Shown here piece by piece: positions 51,974-61,867 of a stretch of 64,000 bases of DNA. Position 1 is the stretch's first letter. Every line of letters starts with the position of its first letter. The stretch comes from Pseudoalteromonas sp. N1230-9 (GTDB lineage Bacteria; Pseudomonadota; Gammaproteobacteria; Enterobacterales; Alteromonadaceae). The stretch spans positions 620,001-684,000 of the forward strand of contig NZ_CP090420.1 of the NCBI RefSeq assembly GCF_032716425.1. The letters are read 5' to 3'. The notes under the pieces were generated by a model. The model had not been told where the DNA came from. It searched no databases and saw only the letters and a list, made by a program, of their open reading frames with translations. The position numbers and the translations under genes are program-made.

Positions 51974-54594
51974 TGAAATTTTCAAAAATTGCAGCAGCCT
52001 TAACCTTAGCGAGCGTCACATCTGGTGCCTTCGCTGGCGGTCCTTTATATATTCATGAGCCAACAATGACCCCTTACAAATGGGATACATCAAAAGGAAG
52101 TATTCCAGTTTGGACTGATGGTGGTCAACTAATCAAAGATAAAGACGGTAATGATGTACAAACATTTACTGTACTTGAGAAAGGCACAGTATTTAATATT
52201 GATGTGACCTTACCTGACGGCACTGTGCTTCCTGCCAATACTGAGCTTGAACGTGACTATACGTTCTTATCAATTGAGCAAGCAAATAAAGTCACAGCAA
52301 AAGCTGTTAAAGAATGGTCAGATGTTGAAACATCGACATTTGAAATGTCTATTCAGGGCACTATTTTTGAGAAAACAGGTATTGCTGATGTTACAGCTGA
52401 TAATGTGGATCAAATTTATGGTGTTGAGAATGGCTATGGCTTCTGGGTTAACTATGATACCGATGGTTCGATTCTTGAGAATTACTTCGGTGTTCCTAGA
52501 GACTCAGTGCTGGGGATTGCTTTTCCTGAGTGGGCGGACGAAGAAACAGGCGAAATTATAGAAGCAACAGCGCTGATGAATGGCTGGTTTGTGGATATTA
52601 GTGACACAGAAGGTACGCAGGTTGGGGGTGTTTTCACTCATGAATTTGGTCATGCGATTAATATGTCGCATTCGCAAGCCAATGGTCACTTAGTCTATAT
52701 GTCGGCAAGTTATAGCCCTCAATATGATGGTGTACCAGGTTGTGCTGGCGTTACTAAATTCACAAATGGATCTATGCTTGACCATTCAGGTATTGAAACA
52801 ATGTTTCCATTCATTAATGTGCGTGGTTCAGCCGGTGCGAACCAGCATACGGTCAATGTGAAAGACGATATTGTTAATATTTCAGACCTCTATCCAACGG
52901 CTGAATATAAATCTCAGTTCGGTAGCATTAAAGGTAAGCTACTTACCAAGGAAGGCGTTGAATATTCGGGGGTTAACTTAATTGCACGTAATTTAGATGA
53001 CCCATATCAAGACGTGATCAGTCAACAATCAGGCAATATGACGCAAGGCCTAATTGGTCCTGATGGCTCATTTACCATCAATGGTTTAAAGCCTGGCGCG
53101 CGCTATGCTCTGTATACTCAAGAGATTAATGCCGGTGGTTACCCTACAACACAAACCAATATTCTTTCAGAGTCAGAGTATTGGAATGAAAACGAAAGCG
53201 CAGATCCAAGTGTCGATAATGCGTGTGCAATGACAGAAATTGTTGTATCGGCAGGTGAAACAAAAGAAGTGGAGATGGTTTTTAATGGCTATCTAGATGG
53301 TATCCAATATACACCACTTATCTCAGCGTTTGTGATGGACCATGCTAAAAATGGTAAGAAGGCGCTTGGTGTAACTTCATCAGGTATTCCATTTATCTAT
53401 GACAGTGCTAACAACGAAATAGATACACTTACCACACCTCAAGGGTATGCATTACTTAGTTCTACAAATGCAGCTATGAATAAAACGGCTACTAAAGCGG
53501 CTATTACAGCTCACTTTAATGATAACGGTATTATGCAAGGTGGTGTTTGGGATATTAATTCAGGCAAGGTTTCCATGCTCGAAGATTTAACAGGCAACAC
53601 CTGCTCACTTTCAAGCCAGCAAGGCAATAGTTCACATAGTATTTGGGATATAGATGACTCAGGTAAGGTTGTCGTTGGTACTACGCGATTCCCATACGAT
53701 GGCAGTAACAGCTGTGCGCCAGGTGAAGGCTCGTTTTCAATAGGTATCCCTACCGTATGGGATGCCAGTACAGGTAAGGCGACTCTTTTAGAAGGTGTAA
53801 AAGCGGTAGATCGTTCCTATGGCTCAGGTAAGGAAGCAGCAATCATGGATGGAGATACAGAGATCCGCCGTACTGCTTGGGTTAGAGCTGATAGAGTGTC
53901 AGGCAATGGCACAACGATTACCGGTTCGACTAATGGCTACACCCAAATAGCATGGGTAAATGGTCAACTAGTTGATACATACACTGAGTATGGGGCAATT
54001 GATAACTCTGTTATTTCTGAAGATGGTCGTTACGTTGCATTTGGTTCGATTGAAAATCGACGTCCACAAGGTGTTAAAGTTTGGGATACAACAACGGGTA
54101 ACACGAAGGAAATTGGTAGCCTACGTTGGTGTGAACATGTGCCTGCAATTAACCTTTGGACTGATTATTGTGGCTTAGGCTACAGCCATGATGAACTTGT
54201 TGACTTAGGCTTTGGTCTTCCTTCAGTGACAGTGCTTGATGCAAATGAAGATCTTTCAATGATCACTGGTCGTGCAGGCAGCCCGCTAGCAGGTGGTTTT
54301 GTTGGTGCTATTTATCTTGAGGGAATTGGCTGGATGTCATCAAAAGAGTTTTTCTCAAAACAAGGTGTAAGCGAAGCGAAAGGCTTGTTAACAGACAATA
54401 TATTTGGTTTGAGTGCCAATGGTTCTGAGATGATGGCTGGTATTGCAGGGTTAACCTTATCAATTGAGGTTGATGCAAACAAAGCATTCGTGTGTGATAA
54501 CGGCACTGATTACGAGCTTAGCTTCCCTAAGCAAGTTGTTAAGGCGGTTGAGAAAGGCGCTGAATTTGGTCGCTGCGCACATATAGCAGACTAA
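51973..54594 (+). CDS. Exported metzincin-like metalloprotease with propeller-like repeats
   Basis: An 873-residue protein with a signal peptide (cleavage near AFA, residue 21). The zinc site THEFGHAINMSH gives His223, Glu224, His227 and His233; the family Gly between the second and third His is Asn230. TMFPF with Met277, 44 residues later, is a good Met-turn. Residues 320-390 look like a carboxypeptidase-regulatory/SdrD-like beta domain (GKLLTKEGVEYSGVNLIARN), and 450-870 contain repeated strands such as GGVWDINSGKVSML and GVKVWDTTTGNTKEIG, typical of a HAF/propeller fold. No sorting tail is seen. Probable secreted or periplasmic protease. Confidence 0.82.
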   Translation: MKFSKIAAALTLASVTSGAFAGGPLYIHEPTMTPYKWDTSKGSIPVWTDGGQLIKDKDGNDVQTFTVLEKGTVFNIDVTLPDGTVLPANTELERDYTFLSIEQANKVTAKAVKEWSDVETSTFEMSIQGTIFEKTGIADVTADNVDQIYGVENGYGFWVNYDTDGSILENYFGVPRDSVLGIAFPEWADEETGEIIEATALMNGWFVDISDTEGTQVGGVFTHEFGHAINMSHSQANGHLVYMSASYSPQYDGVPGCAGVTKFTNGSMLDHSGIETMFPFINVRGSAGANQHTVNVKDDIVNISDLYPTAEYKSQFGSIKGKLLTKEGVEYSGVNLIARNLDDPYQDVISQQSGNMTQGLIGPDGSFTINGLKPGARYALYTQEINAGGYPTTQTNILSESEYWNENESADPSVDNACAMTEIVVSAGETKEVEMVFNGYLDGIQYTPLISAFVMDHAKNGKKALGVTSSGIPFIYDSANNEIDTLTTPQGYALLSSTNAAMNKTATKAAITAHFNDNGIMQGGVWDINSGKVSMLEDLTGNTCSLSSQQGNSSHSIWDIDDSGKVVVGTTRFPYDGSNSCAPGEGSFSIGIPTVWDASTGKATLLEGVKAVDRSYGSGKEAAIMDGDTEIRRTAWVRADRVSGNGTTITGSTNGYTQIAWVNGQLVDTYTEYGAIDNSVISEDGRYVAFGSIENRRPQGVKVWDTTTGNTKEIGSLRWCEHVPAINLWTDYCGLGYSHDELVDLGFGLPSVTVLDANEDLSMITGRAGSPLAGGFVGAIYLEGIGWMSSKEFFSKQGVSEAKGLLTDNIFGLSANGSEMMAGIAGLTLSIEVDANKAFVCDNGTDYELSFPKQVVKAVEKGAEFGRCAHIAD

Positions 54595-54614
54595 TATTTA
54601 CTCCGTAAGATCCC

Positions 54615-54641
54615 AAAGGCTCACTGCTACAGTGAGCCTTT
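54615..54641 (+). terminator. Terminator of the metzincin pair
   Basis: Perfect 12-bp stem AAAGGCTCACTG / CAGTGAGCCTTT with a 3-nt loop followed by TCTAATT, 20 bp after the protease stop. Confidence 0.85.
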
Positions 54642-54669
54642 TCTAATTAAGTTGTATAAGGAGCAGGTA

Positions 54670-55155
54670 ATGTATAAACATGCGATGCACACACTATATC
54701 TGTTGATTTTTTGCTTCATTACATTTAGCTCAGGTGCGCAATCAAGCTTACAGCAAGATAAACTCAACACGAACAAAACCTTCCCTGAAGAGCTTGCTAC
54801 AGTGTGGGAGTTAGATGAAGCAGCGTCTTTAGAGTACGCTAAAAAATCAGCTTACTGGGATGAGAATATTGCTAAATTAATGCCCAAATTAATTGCAACA
54901 ACCAAGCCCATAAAATACCGCTTTGTAGATGGCAAGCTGATTAGTTTGCAAGGTCAGCATGAGCAACAAATAGATATTCGCCTACAACAACAAACGCAAA
55001 GTACCTATACGTTTGAATTTCAGTTTAATAATAAAAGTGGTGCTTTAAAAGTGATGAAAGCAGCGGGTGGACGAATCAATATTCAAGCAGATGGTTTACT
55101 TGGCTATCAATTTTTACTGTGGAACAAGCGTCGTGACCGTTTGAGTGGTGTGTAA
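54670..55155 (+). CDS. Exported protein, 161 residues
   Basis: A protein of 161 residues with an N-terminal signal (HTLYLLIFCFITFSSGAQS, cleavage near residue 24). The mature domain is helical at first (FPEELATVWELDEAASLEYAKK) and then beta-rich with a repeated Q/T pattern, ending in a basic GYQFLLWNKRRDRL. The family is not recognised. ATG at 54670 has AAGGAG 7 nt upstream and is preferred to an in-frame TTG at 54652. A terminator separates it from the protease pair. Confidence 0.65.
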   Translation: MYKHAMHTLYLLIFCFITFSSGAQSSLQQDKLNTNKTFPEELATVWELDEAASLEYAKKSAYWDENIAKLMPKLIATTKPIKYRFVDGKLISLQGQHEQQIDIRLQQQTQSTYTFEFQFNNKSGALKVMKAAGGRINIQADGLLGYQFLLWNKRRDRLSGV

Positions 55156-55262
55156 CCTTTATTAAGTTAAAACTGAGTCTGTTGTAAAGAGGTGGCGACC
55201 GATTTGGGCATCTCTTTATAGCTGTGTAATCGATGGTGTGTGATAAGAGAGCTTCGCCAATT

Positions 55263-55276
55263 ATGATCTAGATCAA
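55263..55276. promoter_or_regulatory. FNR-type site before trhP
   Basis: ATGATCTAGATCAA matches the FNR consensus TTGAT-N4-ATCAA at nine of ten defined positions, about 95 bp upstream of the trhP start. An oxygen-responsive control would suit the oxygen-independent TrhP pathway. Unproved. Confidence 0.4.
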
Positions 55277-55369
55277 TAAAAAAAATAGGCAGATTATTAT
55301 ACTCCCGCGCTCAATTATTCTATTAATTCATGCAACCGACTTGTACTCGGTTCGATGTGTGGAGCTTTC

Positions 55370-56755
55370 ATGTCGTCACCTATTTTGACCCCTCGTCCTT
55401 TTACGCCTGAGTTGTTATCACCTGCGGGTAGTTTAAAGAATATGCGTTATGCTTTTGCCTATGGTGCAGATGCTGTTTATGCAGGTCAGCCTCGTTACAG
55501 CCTTCGTGTTCGTAACAATGAGTTTGACCTAGATAACCTACAAATAGGTATCAATGAAGCGCACGCACAAAATAAAAAATTGTATGTGGTGTCGAACATT
55601 GCTCCTCACAATGCCAAGGTAAAATCGTATTTACGCGATATAGAGCCTGTCGTTGCTATGCAGCCTGATGCGCTGATCATGTCTGATCCTGGGCTTATTA
55701 TGTTAGTTCGTGAAAAATGGCCTGACATGCCAATTCACTTATCTGTTCAGGCCAATGCGGTGAACTATGCCACAGTGAATTTTTGGGCAAAGCAAGGTAT
55801 TGAGCGTGTCATTTTATCGCGCGAATTATCGCTTGAAGAAATCGCTGAAATTCGCCAGCTATGCCCGAATACAGAACTTGAAGTGTTTGTTCACGGTGCA
55901 CTTTGCATGGCGTATTCTGGTCGTTGTTTGTTATCAGGGTATATTAATAAACGCGATCCAAATCAAGGAACGTGCACTAATGCATGTCGTTGGAATTACG
56001 ATGTAAAACCAGGCACCGAAAATGAAACCGGTGAAATGGTACATAAAATCGACCCTAAAGCGGTGATCCCAACACTGGGTGATGGTGTACCAAGTAACGA
56101 AGTATTTATGCTGGAAGAGCAGGGGCGTCCTGGCGAATACATGCCTGCTTTTGAAGACGAGCATGGTACTTACATTATGAACTCAAAAGACCTACGTGCA
56201 GTTCAATATGTTGATCAGCTCACTAAAATGGGCGTGCATAGTTTAAAAATTGAAGGCCGTACAAAGTCTTTCTATTATGTTGCACGTACTGCGCAAGTGT
56301 ATCGTAAAGCCATTGATGATGCGGTTGCAGGCCGTCCATTTGATGCAAACTTATTTAAAACCCTCGAGAACTTAGCGCATCGTGGTTATACCGAAGGGTT
56401 TTTAAAGCGCCATGCGCATCAAGATTATCAAAACTATGAGTACGGTCATTCGGTATCTGATAAGCAGCAGTTTGTTGGTGAAGTATTAGGTCGCACTAAC
56501 AATGGTTTAGTTGAAATTGATGTGAAAAATAAATTCTGTACTGGTCATTCACTTGAGCTAATGACGCCAAAAGGCAATATCAATTTTAACCTTGAGTTTA
56601 TGGAAAATAAAAAAGGCGAAGCCATTAGCGATGCAAAAGGCTCGGGCCATATTGTAAAAATTCCTTTGCCAGAAGACATCGACTTAGATCACGCAATTTT
56701 GATGCGTAATTTAGATGCCGACCAAGATACCCGCAATCCATTCAATAAAGCTTAA
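55370..56755 (+). CDS. trhP: TrhP (YegQ), tRNA U34 hydroxylation protein, U32 family
   Basis: Needed with prephenate for 5-hydroxylation of U34 in tRNAs read by NNA/NNG codons. The 461-residue U32-family protein shows PELLSPAGSLKNMRYAFAYGADAVYAG near residues 14-40, the family signature EVFVHGALCMAYSGRCLLS near 167-185 (two cluster cysteines), and TCTNACRWNYD near 197-207 with further cysteines that bind an iron-sulfur cluster. The ATG at 55370 has GGAG 7 nt upstream. Terminator at 56763. Confidence 0.92.
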   Translation: MSSPILTPRPFTPELLSPAGSLKNMRYAFAYGADAVYAGQPRYSLRVRNNEFDLDNLQIGINEAHAQNKKLYVVSNIAPHNAKVKSYLRDIEPVVAMQPDALIMSDPGLIMLVREKWPDMPIHLSVQANAVNYATVNFWAKQGIERVILSRELSLEEIAEIRQLCPNTELEVFVHGALCMAYSGRCLLSGYINKRDPNQGTCTNACRWNYDVKPGTENETGEMVHKIDPKAVIPTLGDGVPSNEVFMLEEQGRPGEYMPAFEDEHGTYIMNSKDLRAVQYVDQLTKMGVHSLKIEGRTKSFYYVARTAQVYRKAIDDAVAGRPFDANLFKTLENLAHRGYTEGFLKRHAHQDYQNYEYGHSVSDKQQFVGEVLGRTNNGLVEIDVKNKFCTGHSLELMTPKGNINFNLEFMENKKGEAISDAKGSGHIVKIPLPEDIDLDHAILMRNLDADQDTRNPFNKA

Positions 56756-56762
56756 CAACAAG

Positions 56763-56790
56763 ATGCGCTAGGTCATACTTAGCGCATTTT
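56763..56790 (+). terminator. Terminator after trhP
   Basis: ATGCGCTA / TAGCGCAT stem followed by TTTATT, 8 bp beyond the trhP stop. Confidence 0.75.
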
Positions 56791-56876
56791 ATTCACCTTT
56801 TTTGCTATTTCACTGTCGCTAATAATTATTTTTACTATCCTTTTTATAAGGCAACTAACAAATTTAATTAAAAATT

Positions 56877-59800
56877 GTGGTGAAATTTTTAGTCCATAAA
56901 TCCCATCATCGAGAGCTTTTACACACGCTGCCATATATTGCTGCGGGTATCGTTTTGAGTGCAGTTGTATTGCTACTAGAGTGGTTTGGTTTAATTGCTG
57001 AAATACCATTTTATGTTGCTATGCATACTAGCGTAGAGTTGTTTTCGGTTGTTATTTCGTTTTTGATTTTCGCCATTGGTTGGAATACTTGGCATTTTAC
57101 TAAAAATTATCAGTTGTTGTTGCTTGCATGCACAATGTTGTGTGTTGCTATTTTCGACTCCTTGCACTTTTTAGCTTATGACAATATGCATGAAAGTGCA
57201 GAGCAAATGAGTTTAGTGCTTAATTTTTGGTTAATTGCACGACTTTTTAATGCCGCAGCATTTTTAATTATTGCGATGGGGATTTGGTTTAAATATAAGC
57301 CTCTTAATGCCAATATATTATTAACTTCATTACTGCTCTTCAGTTTCTGTATTACTAGCGTAATGTTCTATTCGCCCCAATGGTTATCAGCTATATACAT
57401 TCAAGGAAAAGGGGCAAGCCACGTAAAATTTATCATAGAACTGAGTGTATTAGTCCTTTATACCAGTGCAGCTTTTATGTTCGCCTCTCAGTTAAGCAAG
57501 CCTAGAGCAAATTTGAACATAGCAGGCAAAACCCTTGTATGCGTACTCGCTATTTTGAGCGAAACATGTTTTGTAGTATTTAATGACACCTCTCACACGA
57601 CCAATATCTTTAACTTTTTTAGTCACGTTTATAAAGGGTTAACTTATTTCTTACTCTATAAAATTCTCTTTGTAGAAACCGTTACTAAGCCTTATGCGGC
57701 ACTTGAAAACTCAACTAAGCAATTATCAGCAACGCTGACTGCATTACCCGATTCAGTATTCGAGCTTGAAGAAAATGGCACATTTCGTGAGGTTTTTAGT
57801 GATAATTCTGATAATCATATTTTCATTAAAGGCATGGTAGGAAAAAACATCCTCGAGCTATTTTCGGATTTAGATGCGCAAGAGTTTATAAAGGGGTTAA
57901 AAGAGTCAAAACGTTCGGGGGTGTGTTTGTTGAATCCATTACCTATTGCATTTAAGGGACGTGTGATTCATTTTGAGTTTTCTATCACATTATTTGAATA
58001 TGATAATAATGGTCCTACCTATTTAGTAAATGCTCGCGATGTATCTGAAAAAGTTGGCCGCGTAGCTGCACTTATACAGCAAAGTAAGTTTAATCGAGGT
58101 CTGCTACATTTGACCGAAATCTCTTTTCAAGATGACCAAGATGTATTGCTAAATTATGCCGTCGAGCAAGCACGTGCGATAACAAACTGTGATGGTGCTG
58201 CGCTGTTTATCTGTAATGAACAAAAGCAACTTGCCTATAGAGCTGAACACGGTTCTACATTTGCCGTGTGTACCGAAAAACTACAAGCAAAAGTGGCCGT
58301 TGGCGAAGCTGTTATTGTTAATCGTAAACAAGCAAAAGAATTTGGTTTACCAAGCGATTCAAACTCTTTTTTAGTTGTGCCAATTCTTCGGTATGGAAAA
58401 TGTCATATGGCTATCATTTTGCAACATATCGAAAAAGTCTTCACAGTGCATGACAAAAATATGCTTACAGTGTGGGCTGAGTCTGTTTGGCAGTGGTTTA
58501 ATAAAATAAACCTAAATAAACGCATGCATATTCTGTCACAAGCGGTTGAACAAAACCCACACCCCATTATGTTTACCAACACAGATGCCAAAATTGAGTA
58601 TATGAACCGCGCTTATTTAGACATGTGCCAGTATGACTACGATGAGCTAATAGGACAAAGCCCTCAAACAATAAGTGCAGGGCAAACAGACCCCTCTGTT
58701 TATAAAGATATGTGGCAGCAGCTTAAAAATAAACAAGCTTGGGTAGGGGCGTTAGTCAATATGACTAAGCATGGCAAAACCCTTGTTGAGCAAACAACCA
58801 TTTACCCAATTTTAGATAAACAAGGCAAGGTGAGCAATTACATATCATTTCAACATGATATGACTAAAGAAGTTGAGAGTGAAACACGCATTCATCAACT
58901 TTCCTATTTTGACCAACTAACTGGACTGGCAAATCAAGACAGATTAAAAATGGAATTTGAAGGAATTGCCAAACCACACGAAGATTCGAAAGCTGCATTT
59001 ATATTAATTGGTTTAGATAACTTTAAAATACTAAACAAAGCAATGGGGATAGCTCATTGCAACCTTGTGCTGCAAAAGTTAAGCGCCAGAATCCGCAGCT
59101 TTTTAGGGGAGCATATAATGGTGGCGCGTTTACAAAGCGATCGTTTTGCATTTATTACTCCCTATACGTCGACAGGCGCCATAAATAAAAGTACACAAGA
59201 ATTATTAAGGGTGATAAGCGAGCCGTTATTGGTCAATGATGAATTAATTGTTGTTACGGCCTCTATTGGTATTGCTTTATATCCTATTGATGGCAAAGAG
59301 TTTGAGCCGTTATTGCAAATGGCAGAATCAGCGATGTTCGAAGTTAAAAAGCTAGGTCGTAATAATACGCTATTTTACGCTGAGGAGATGAATAAGTCTG
59401 GGCTGCGACAGCTACAGATTATAAATGCGCTTAATTATGCGATTGAACATAATGAGTTTTCGTTGGTGTTTCAGCCACAGATCGAACTTGCAACGGGTAT
59501 AACCGTTGCCGCAGAAGTGTTACTACGTTGGCACTCAGAAATACTGGGTGATGTATCACCCGCTGAATTTATTCCTATCGCTGAAAGTTGCGGTCGCATC
59601 AGTGAAATTGATGACTGGGTATTTGAAAATGCCGTTAAAACTGTTCGTCAATGGCAAGAAAGTGGTATGCCTAAACTGGCGTTTGCGATTAACTTATCGG
59701 CGACTAAATTCATTAAAAAGCATTTACTTGGTGATTTAATTGCGGTTTTGCAAACACATTCCGTTAGCCCTGAATGTATTGAGCTCGAGTTGACTGAGAC

Positions 59801-60203
59801 CATTGCCATTGGTAACCCTCAATTTGCCTTAAACACCATCACAAAATTGCGTGAAGCCGGTTTTAAAATGTCGATTGATGATTTTGGTACAGGCTATTCG
59901 TCGATGAATTATTTAAAAGACTTTTCACTCGATAAGCTCAAAATCGACAAATCATTTATTGATGATTTAGAAAACCCCAGCGATGCTGACAAGGCAATTG
60001 TTAAAGCCATGATAGATTTAGCCAGTGCGTTAAAAATGGAGTCAATTGCTGAAGGGGTCGAGACCCCGCAGCAACTGAACATACTAAAAGAGCTTGAGTG
60101 CTCCCAAGTACAAGGCTATTACTTCAGTAAACCCCTGCCAATTAAAATGCTGTATGAGTTTGTGAAAGGTAAGCAATCTAAGCTGGCTTTAATTAGCAAA
60201 TAA
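56877..60203 (+). CDS. MASE3-PAS-GAF-PAS-GGDEF-EAL protein
   Basis: An 1108-residue inner-membrane signalling protein. Residues 15-265 are a MASE3-like membrane sensor with seven or eight helices, then a PAS (290-395), a GAF domain (400-560), a second PAS (565-680), GGDEF (690-840) and EAL (850-1105). The GGDEF signature is replaced by QSDRF, so cyclase activity is not expected. The EAL domain keeps AEVLLRW, NLSATKF, ELTET, DDFGTGYSS and AEGVET, consistent with c-di-GMP hydrolysis. GTG start at 56877 (with GTG again as codon 2) is weak but the sensor begins right after it. Confidence 0.9.
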   Translation: MVKFLVHKSHHRELLHTLPYIAAGIVLSAVVLLLEWFGLIAEIPFYVAMHTSVELFSVVISFLIFAIGWNTWHFTKNYQLLLLACTMLCVAIFDSLHFLAYDNMHESAEQMSLVLNFWLIARLFNAAAFLIIAMGIWFKYKPLNANILLTSLLLFSFCITSVMFYSPQWLSAIYIQGKGASHVKFIIELSVLVLYTSAAFMFASQLSKPRANLNIAGKTLVCVLAILSETCFVVFNDTSHTTNIFNFFSHVYKGLTYFLLYKILFVETVTKPYAALENSTKQLSATLTALPDSVFELEENGTFREVFSDNSDNHIFIKGMVGKNILELFSDLDAQEFIKGLKESKRSGVCLLNPLPIAFKGRVIHFEFSITLFEYDNNGPTYLVNARDVSEKVGRVAALIQQSKFNRGLLHLTEISFQDDQDVLLNYAVEQARAITNCDGAALFICNEQKQLAYRAEHGSTFAVCTEKLQAKVAVGEAVIVNRKQAKEFGLPSDSNSFLVVPILRYGKCHMAIILQHIEKVFTVHDKNMLTVWAESVWQWFNKINLNKRMHILSQAVEQNPHPIMFTNTDAKIEYMNRAYLDMCQYDYDELIGQSPQTISAGQTDPSVYKDMWQQLKNKQAWVGALVNMTKHGKTLVEQTTIYPILDKQGKVSNYISFQHDMTKEVESETRIHQLSYFDQLTGLANQDRLKMEFEGIAKPHEDSKAAFILIGLDNFKILNKAMGIAHCNLVLQKLSARIRSFLGEHIMVARLQSDRFAFITPYTSTGAINKSTQELLRVISEPLLVNDELIVVTASIGIALYPIDGKEFEPLLQMAESAMFEVKKLGRNNTLFYAEEMNKSGLRQLQIINALNYAIEHNEFSLVFQPQIELATGITVAAEVLLRWHSEILGDVSPAEFIPIAESCGRISEIDDWVFENAVKTVRQWQESGMPKLAFAINLSATKFIKKHLLGDLIAVLQTHSVSPECIELELTETIAIGNPQFALNTITKLREAGFKMSIDDFGTGYSSMNYLKDFSLDKLKIDKSFIDDLENPSDADKAIVKAMIDLASALKMESIAEGVETPQQLNILKELECSQVQGYYFSKPLPIKMLYEFVKGKQSKLALISK

Positions 60204-60215
60204 TAACGAGTTTGT

Positions 60216-61121
60216 TTAAATTTGTTGTTGCCTTAACCTTTGCATATCTTTTTGCGGAGGCAGGCCAAATAAACGGCTGTACTCGCGACTAAATTGCGAA
60301 GGGCTTTCGTAACCGACCACACCACTTGCTTGACCAGCGTCAAGACCATTGATCAGCATTTGATCGCGAGCTTCTTGTAAGCGTAAGGTTTTTAAATACT
60401 GCAATGGGCTGGTGCCAGTAATGGTTTTAAAGTGTTGGCGAAATGTTGATGAGCTCATATGCGCTTGTTTTGCTAACTCGTCAATTTGTACTGGGCGCAT
60501 AAAGTTGGTTTTAAGCCAGCTCACAACTCTAACGATATGACTACTTGGTGACCCCTCTGATGCCAGTTTTCTAAGGTGAGGCCCATGAGATCCCTGTAAA
60601 AGGCGAATAACAATTTCTTTCATGAGTAATGGCTGTAAGCCGTCGCGAAGTGCAGGGTTATATTCAAGCTCAAATAACCGAGTGAGTGCATCTGTTAGGC
60701 CTGCATCGATATTATGAATAGAAATCGGCTCAAACGTTTCGTTGCGTGATTGCTTTGGCAGTTTAAGTTCTGCGGCTGTTTGCAAAATTAAGTTGTAATC
60801 AAGCTTTAGTACCATGGCAACAAATGGCTGGTGGCGTGTTGCTTCGGTCACATGGGATACCACGGGTAAATCGAAAGTCGTTAACATGGTTTGCCCACCA
60901 GAGCAGGACAGTACACTGTTTTCAACTGAAAGCATTTTTGCACCTTGCAGCACCACCGCAAGGCTTAATGTGTAAATACAATGCAAGGGATCGGTTGGTG
61001 CGTTACGAATGTGCAATGTGAGCTCTGGCGTATGAGAGGTAATATCACCCGCTTTATTAGCGAATAACATAATCTTTTGCGCGAGCGGTTTAGCAATCTC
61101 TTGATGGTTGGTGTCTATCAT
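60216..61121 (-). CDS. AraC-family regulator
   Basis: A 301-residue regulator. The N-terminal half is an AraC_N (YqhC-type) cupin-like domain (YTLSLAVVLQGAKMLSVENS near residues 50-70); the C-terminal 100 residues hold two helix-turn-helix motifs (QIDELAKQAHMSSSTFRQHFKTITGTSPLQYL near 208-239; SGVVGYESPSQFSREYSRLFG near 268-288). YqhC-type regulators sense aldehydes or oxidised compounds. It lies 17 bp downstream of the flavodoxin gene, so it may be cotranscribed with it. Confidence 0.9.
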   Translation of the reverse strand: MIDTNHQEIAKPLAQKIMLFANKAGDITSHTPELTLHIRNAPTDPLHCIYTLSLAVVLQGAKMLSVENSVLSCSGGQTMLTTFDLPVVSHVTEATRHQPFVAMVLKLDYNLILQTAAELKLPKQSRNETFEPISIHNIDAGLTDALTRLFELEYNPALRDGLQPLLMKEIVIRLLQGSHGPHLRKLASEGSPSSHIVRVVSWLKTNFMRPVQIDELAKQAHMSSSTFRQHFKTITGTSPLQYLKTLRLQEARDQMLINGLDAGQASGVVGYESPSQFSREYSRLFGLPPQKDMQRLRQQQI

Positions 61122-61138
61122 GTTTTAAAAACTCACGG

Positions 61139-61759
61139 TTAGTTATCTTGGCTGTCAAATTTATCAAGCATATCTTGGCTACTAATTTGAGAGCCCATAC
61201 GGCCACGATTCACGTACCTGTGAGAAAACGTTTTTGCGCCATTTGCCCGAACTAGCTTTTCAAAATCATCAATAAAATGCTGTTCGAACTTACTGTTAAA
61301 GGTATTAAATAAAATCACATTTTTACCTGAAAAGTCATTATTTTTTGCAAACTGCCAAATCGGTGGTGCAGGGCTATAAAGCCAAATAGGCGAGCCTAAA
61401 TAAATGGTGTGATACTTATCAAGGTTAATATTGCTCGGGGTAATTGTTGCTACCTTGCTTCTGGCATCGTTTAGAGCGGCTATCCAACCAGGAATACCTA
61501 ACTCGTAATCGGTAGCCGTTATCTCAAACAGCTCCGCGTTATGCTTTTGCGCTATGTGATCCGCTAAAACCCCAGTATTCCCAGAGCGAGAAAAAACCAC
61601 AACGGCTGTTTTTGCATCAAGCGTAATTTTCGGCTCAGCATCTTGTAGACGTAAGCTGTTTTTAGCATGCTGTGATTTTTCGGTTTGTGTGACCCAAATG
61701 ACAAGAGATAAAAGCCCTAATACGACTACTGCGAGTATTATAAATAGCCATTTAATCAT
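61139..61759 (-). CDS. Membrane-anchored flavodoxin-fold protein
   Basis: A 206-residue protein with an N-terminal membrane helix (residues 4-25) and a flavodoxin domain. The FMN phosphate loop is VVFSRSGNTGVLA near residues 55-67; the second FMN loop is YLGSPIWLYSPAPP near 119-132. It has the same layout as exported or anchored flavodoxins of AraC/YqhC neighbourhoods. If the N-in orientation holds, the FMN domain would be periplasmic. It is 17 bp upstream of the AraC-type gene. Confidence 0.85.
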   Translation of the reverse strand: MIKWLFIILAVVVLGLLSLVIWVTQTEKSQHAKNSLRLQDAEPKITLDAKTAVVVFSRSGNTGVLADHIAQKHNAELFEITATDYELGIPGWIAALNDARSKVATITPSNINLDKYHTIYLGSPIWLYSPAPPIWQFAKNNDFSGKNVILFNTFNSKFEQHFIDDFEKLVRANGAKTFSHRYVNRGRMGSQISSQDMLDKFDSQDN

Positions 61760-61867
61760 TGTTTTAACTCCTAAAATCGCAAATTCAAATCAACAACAAA
61801 AGTAAGTTAGGCCAAGCATGGGCCTAATATCTTTGTTTTATGCATGCTCAGTTTATAAGCGCCCGAT

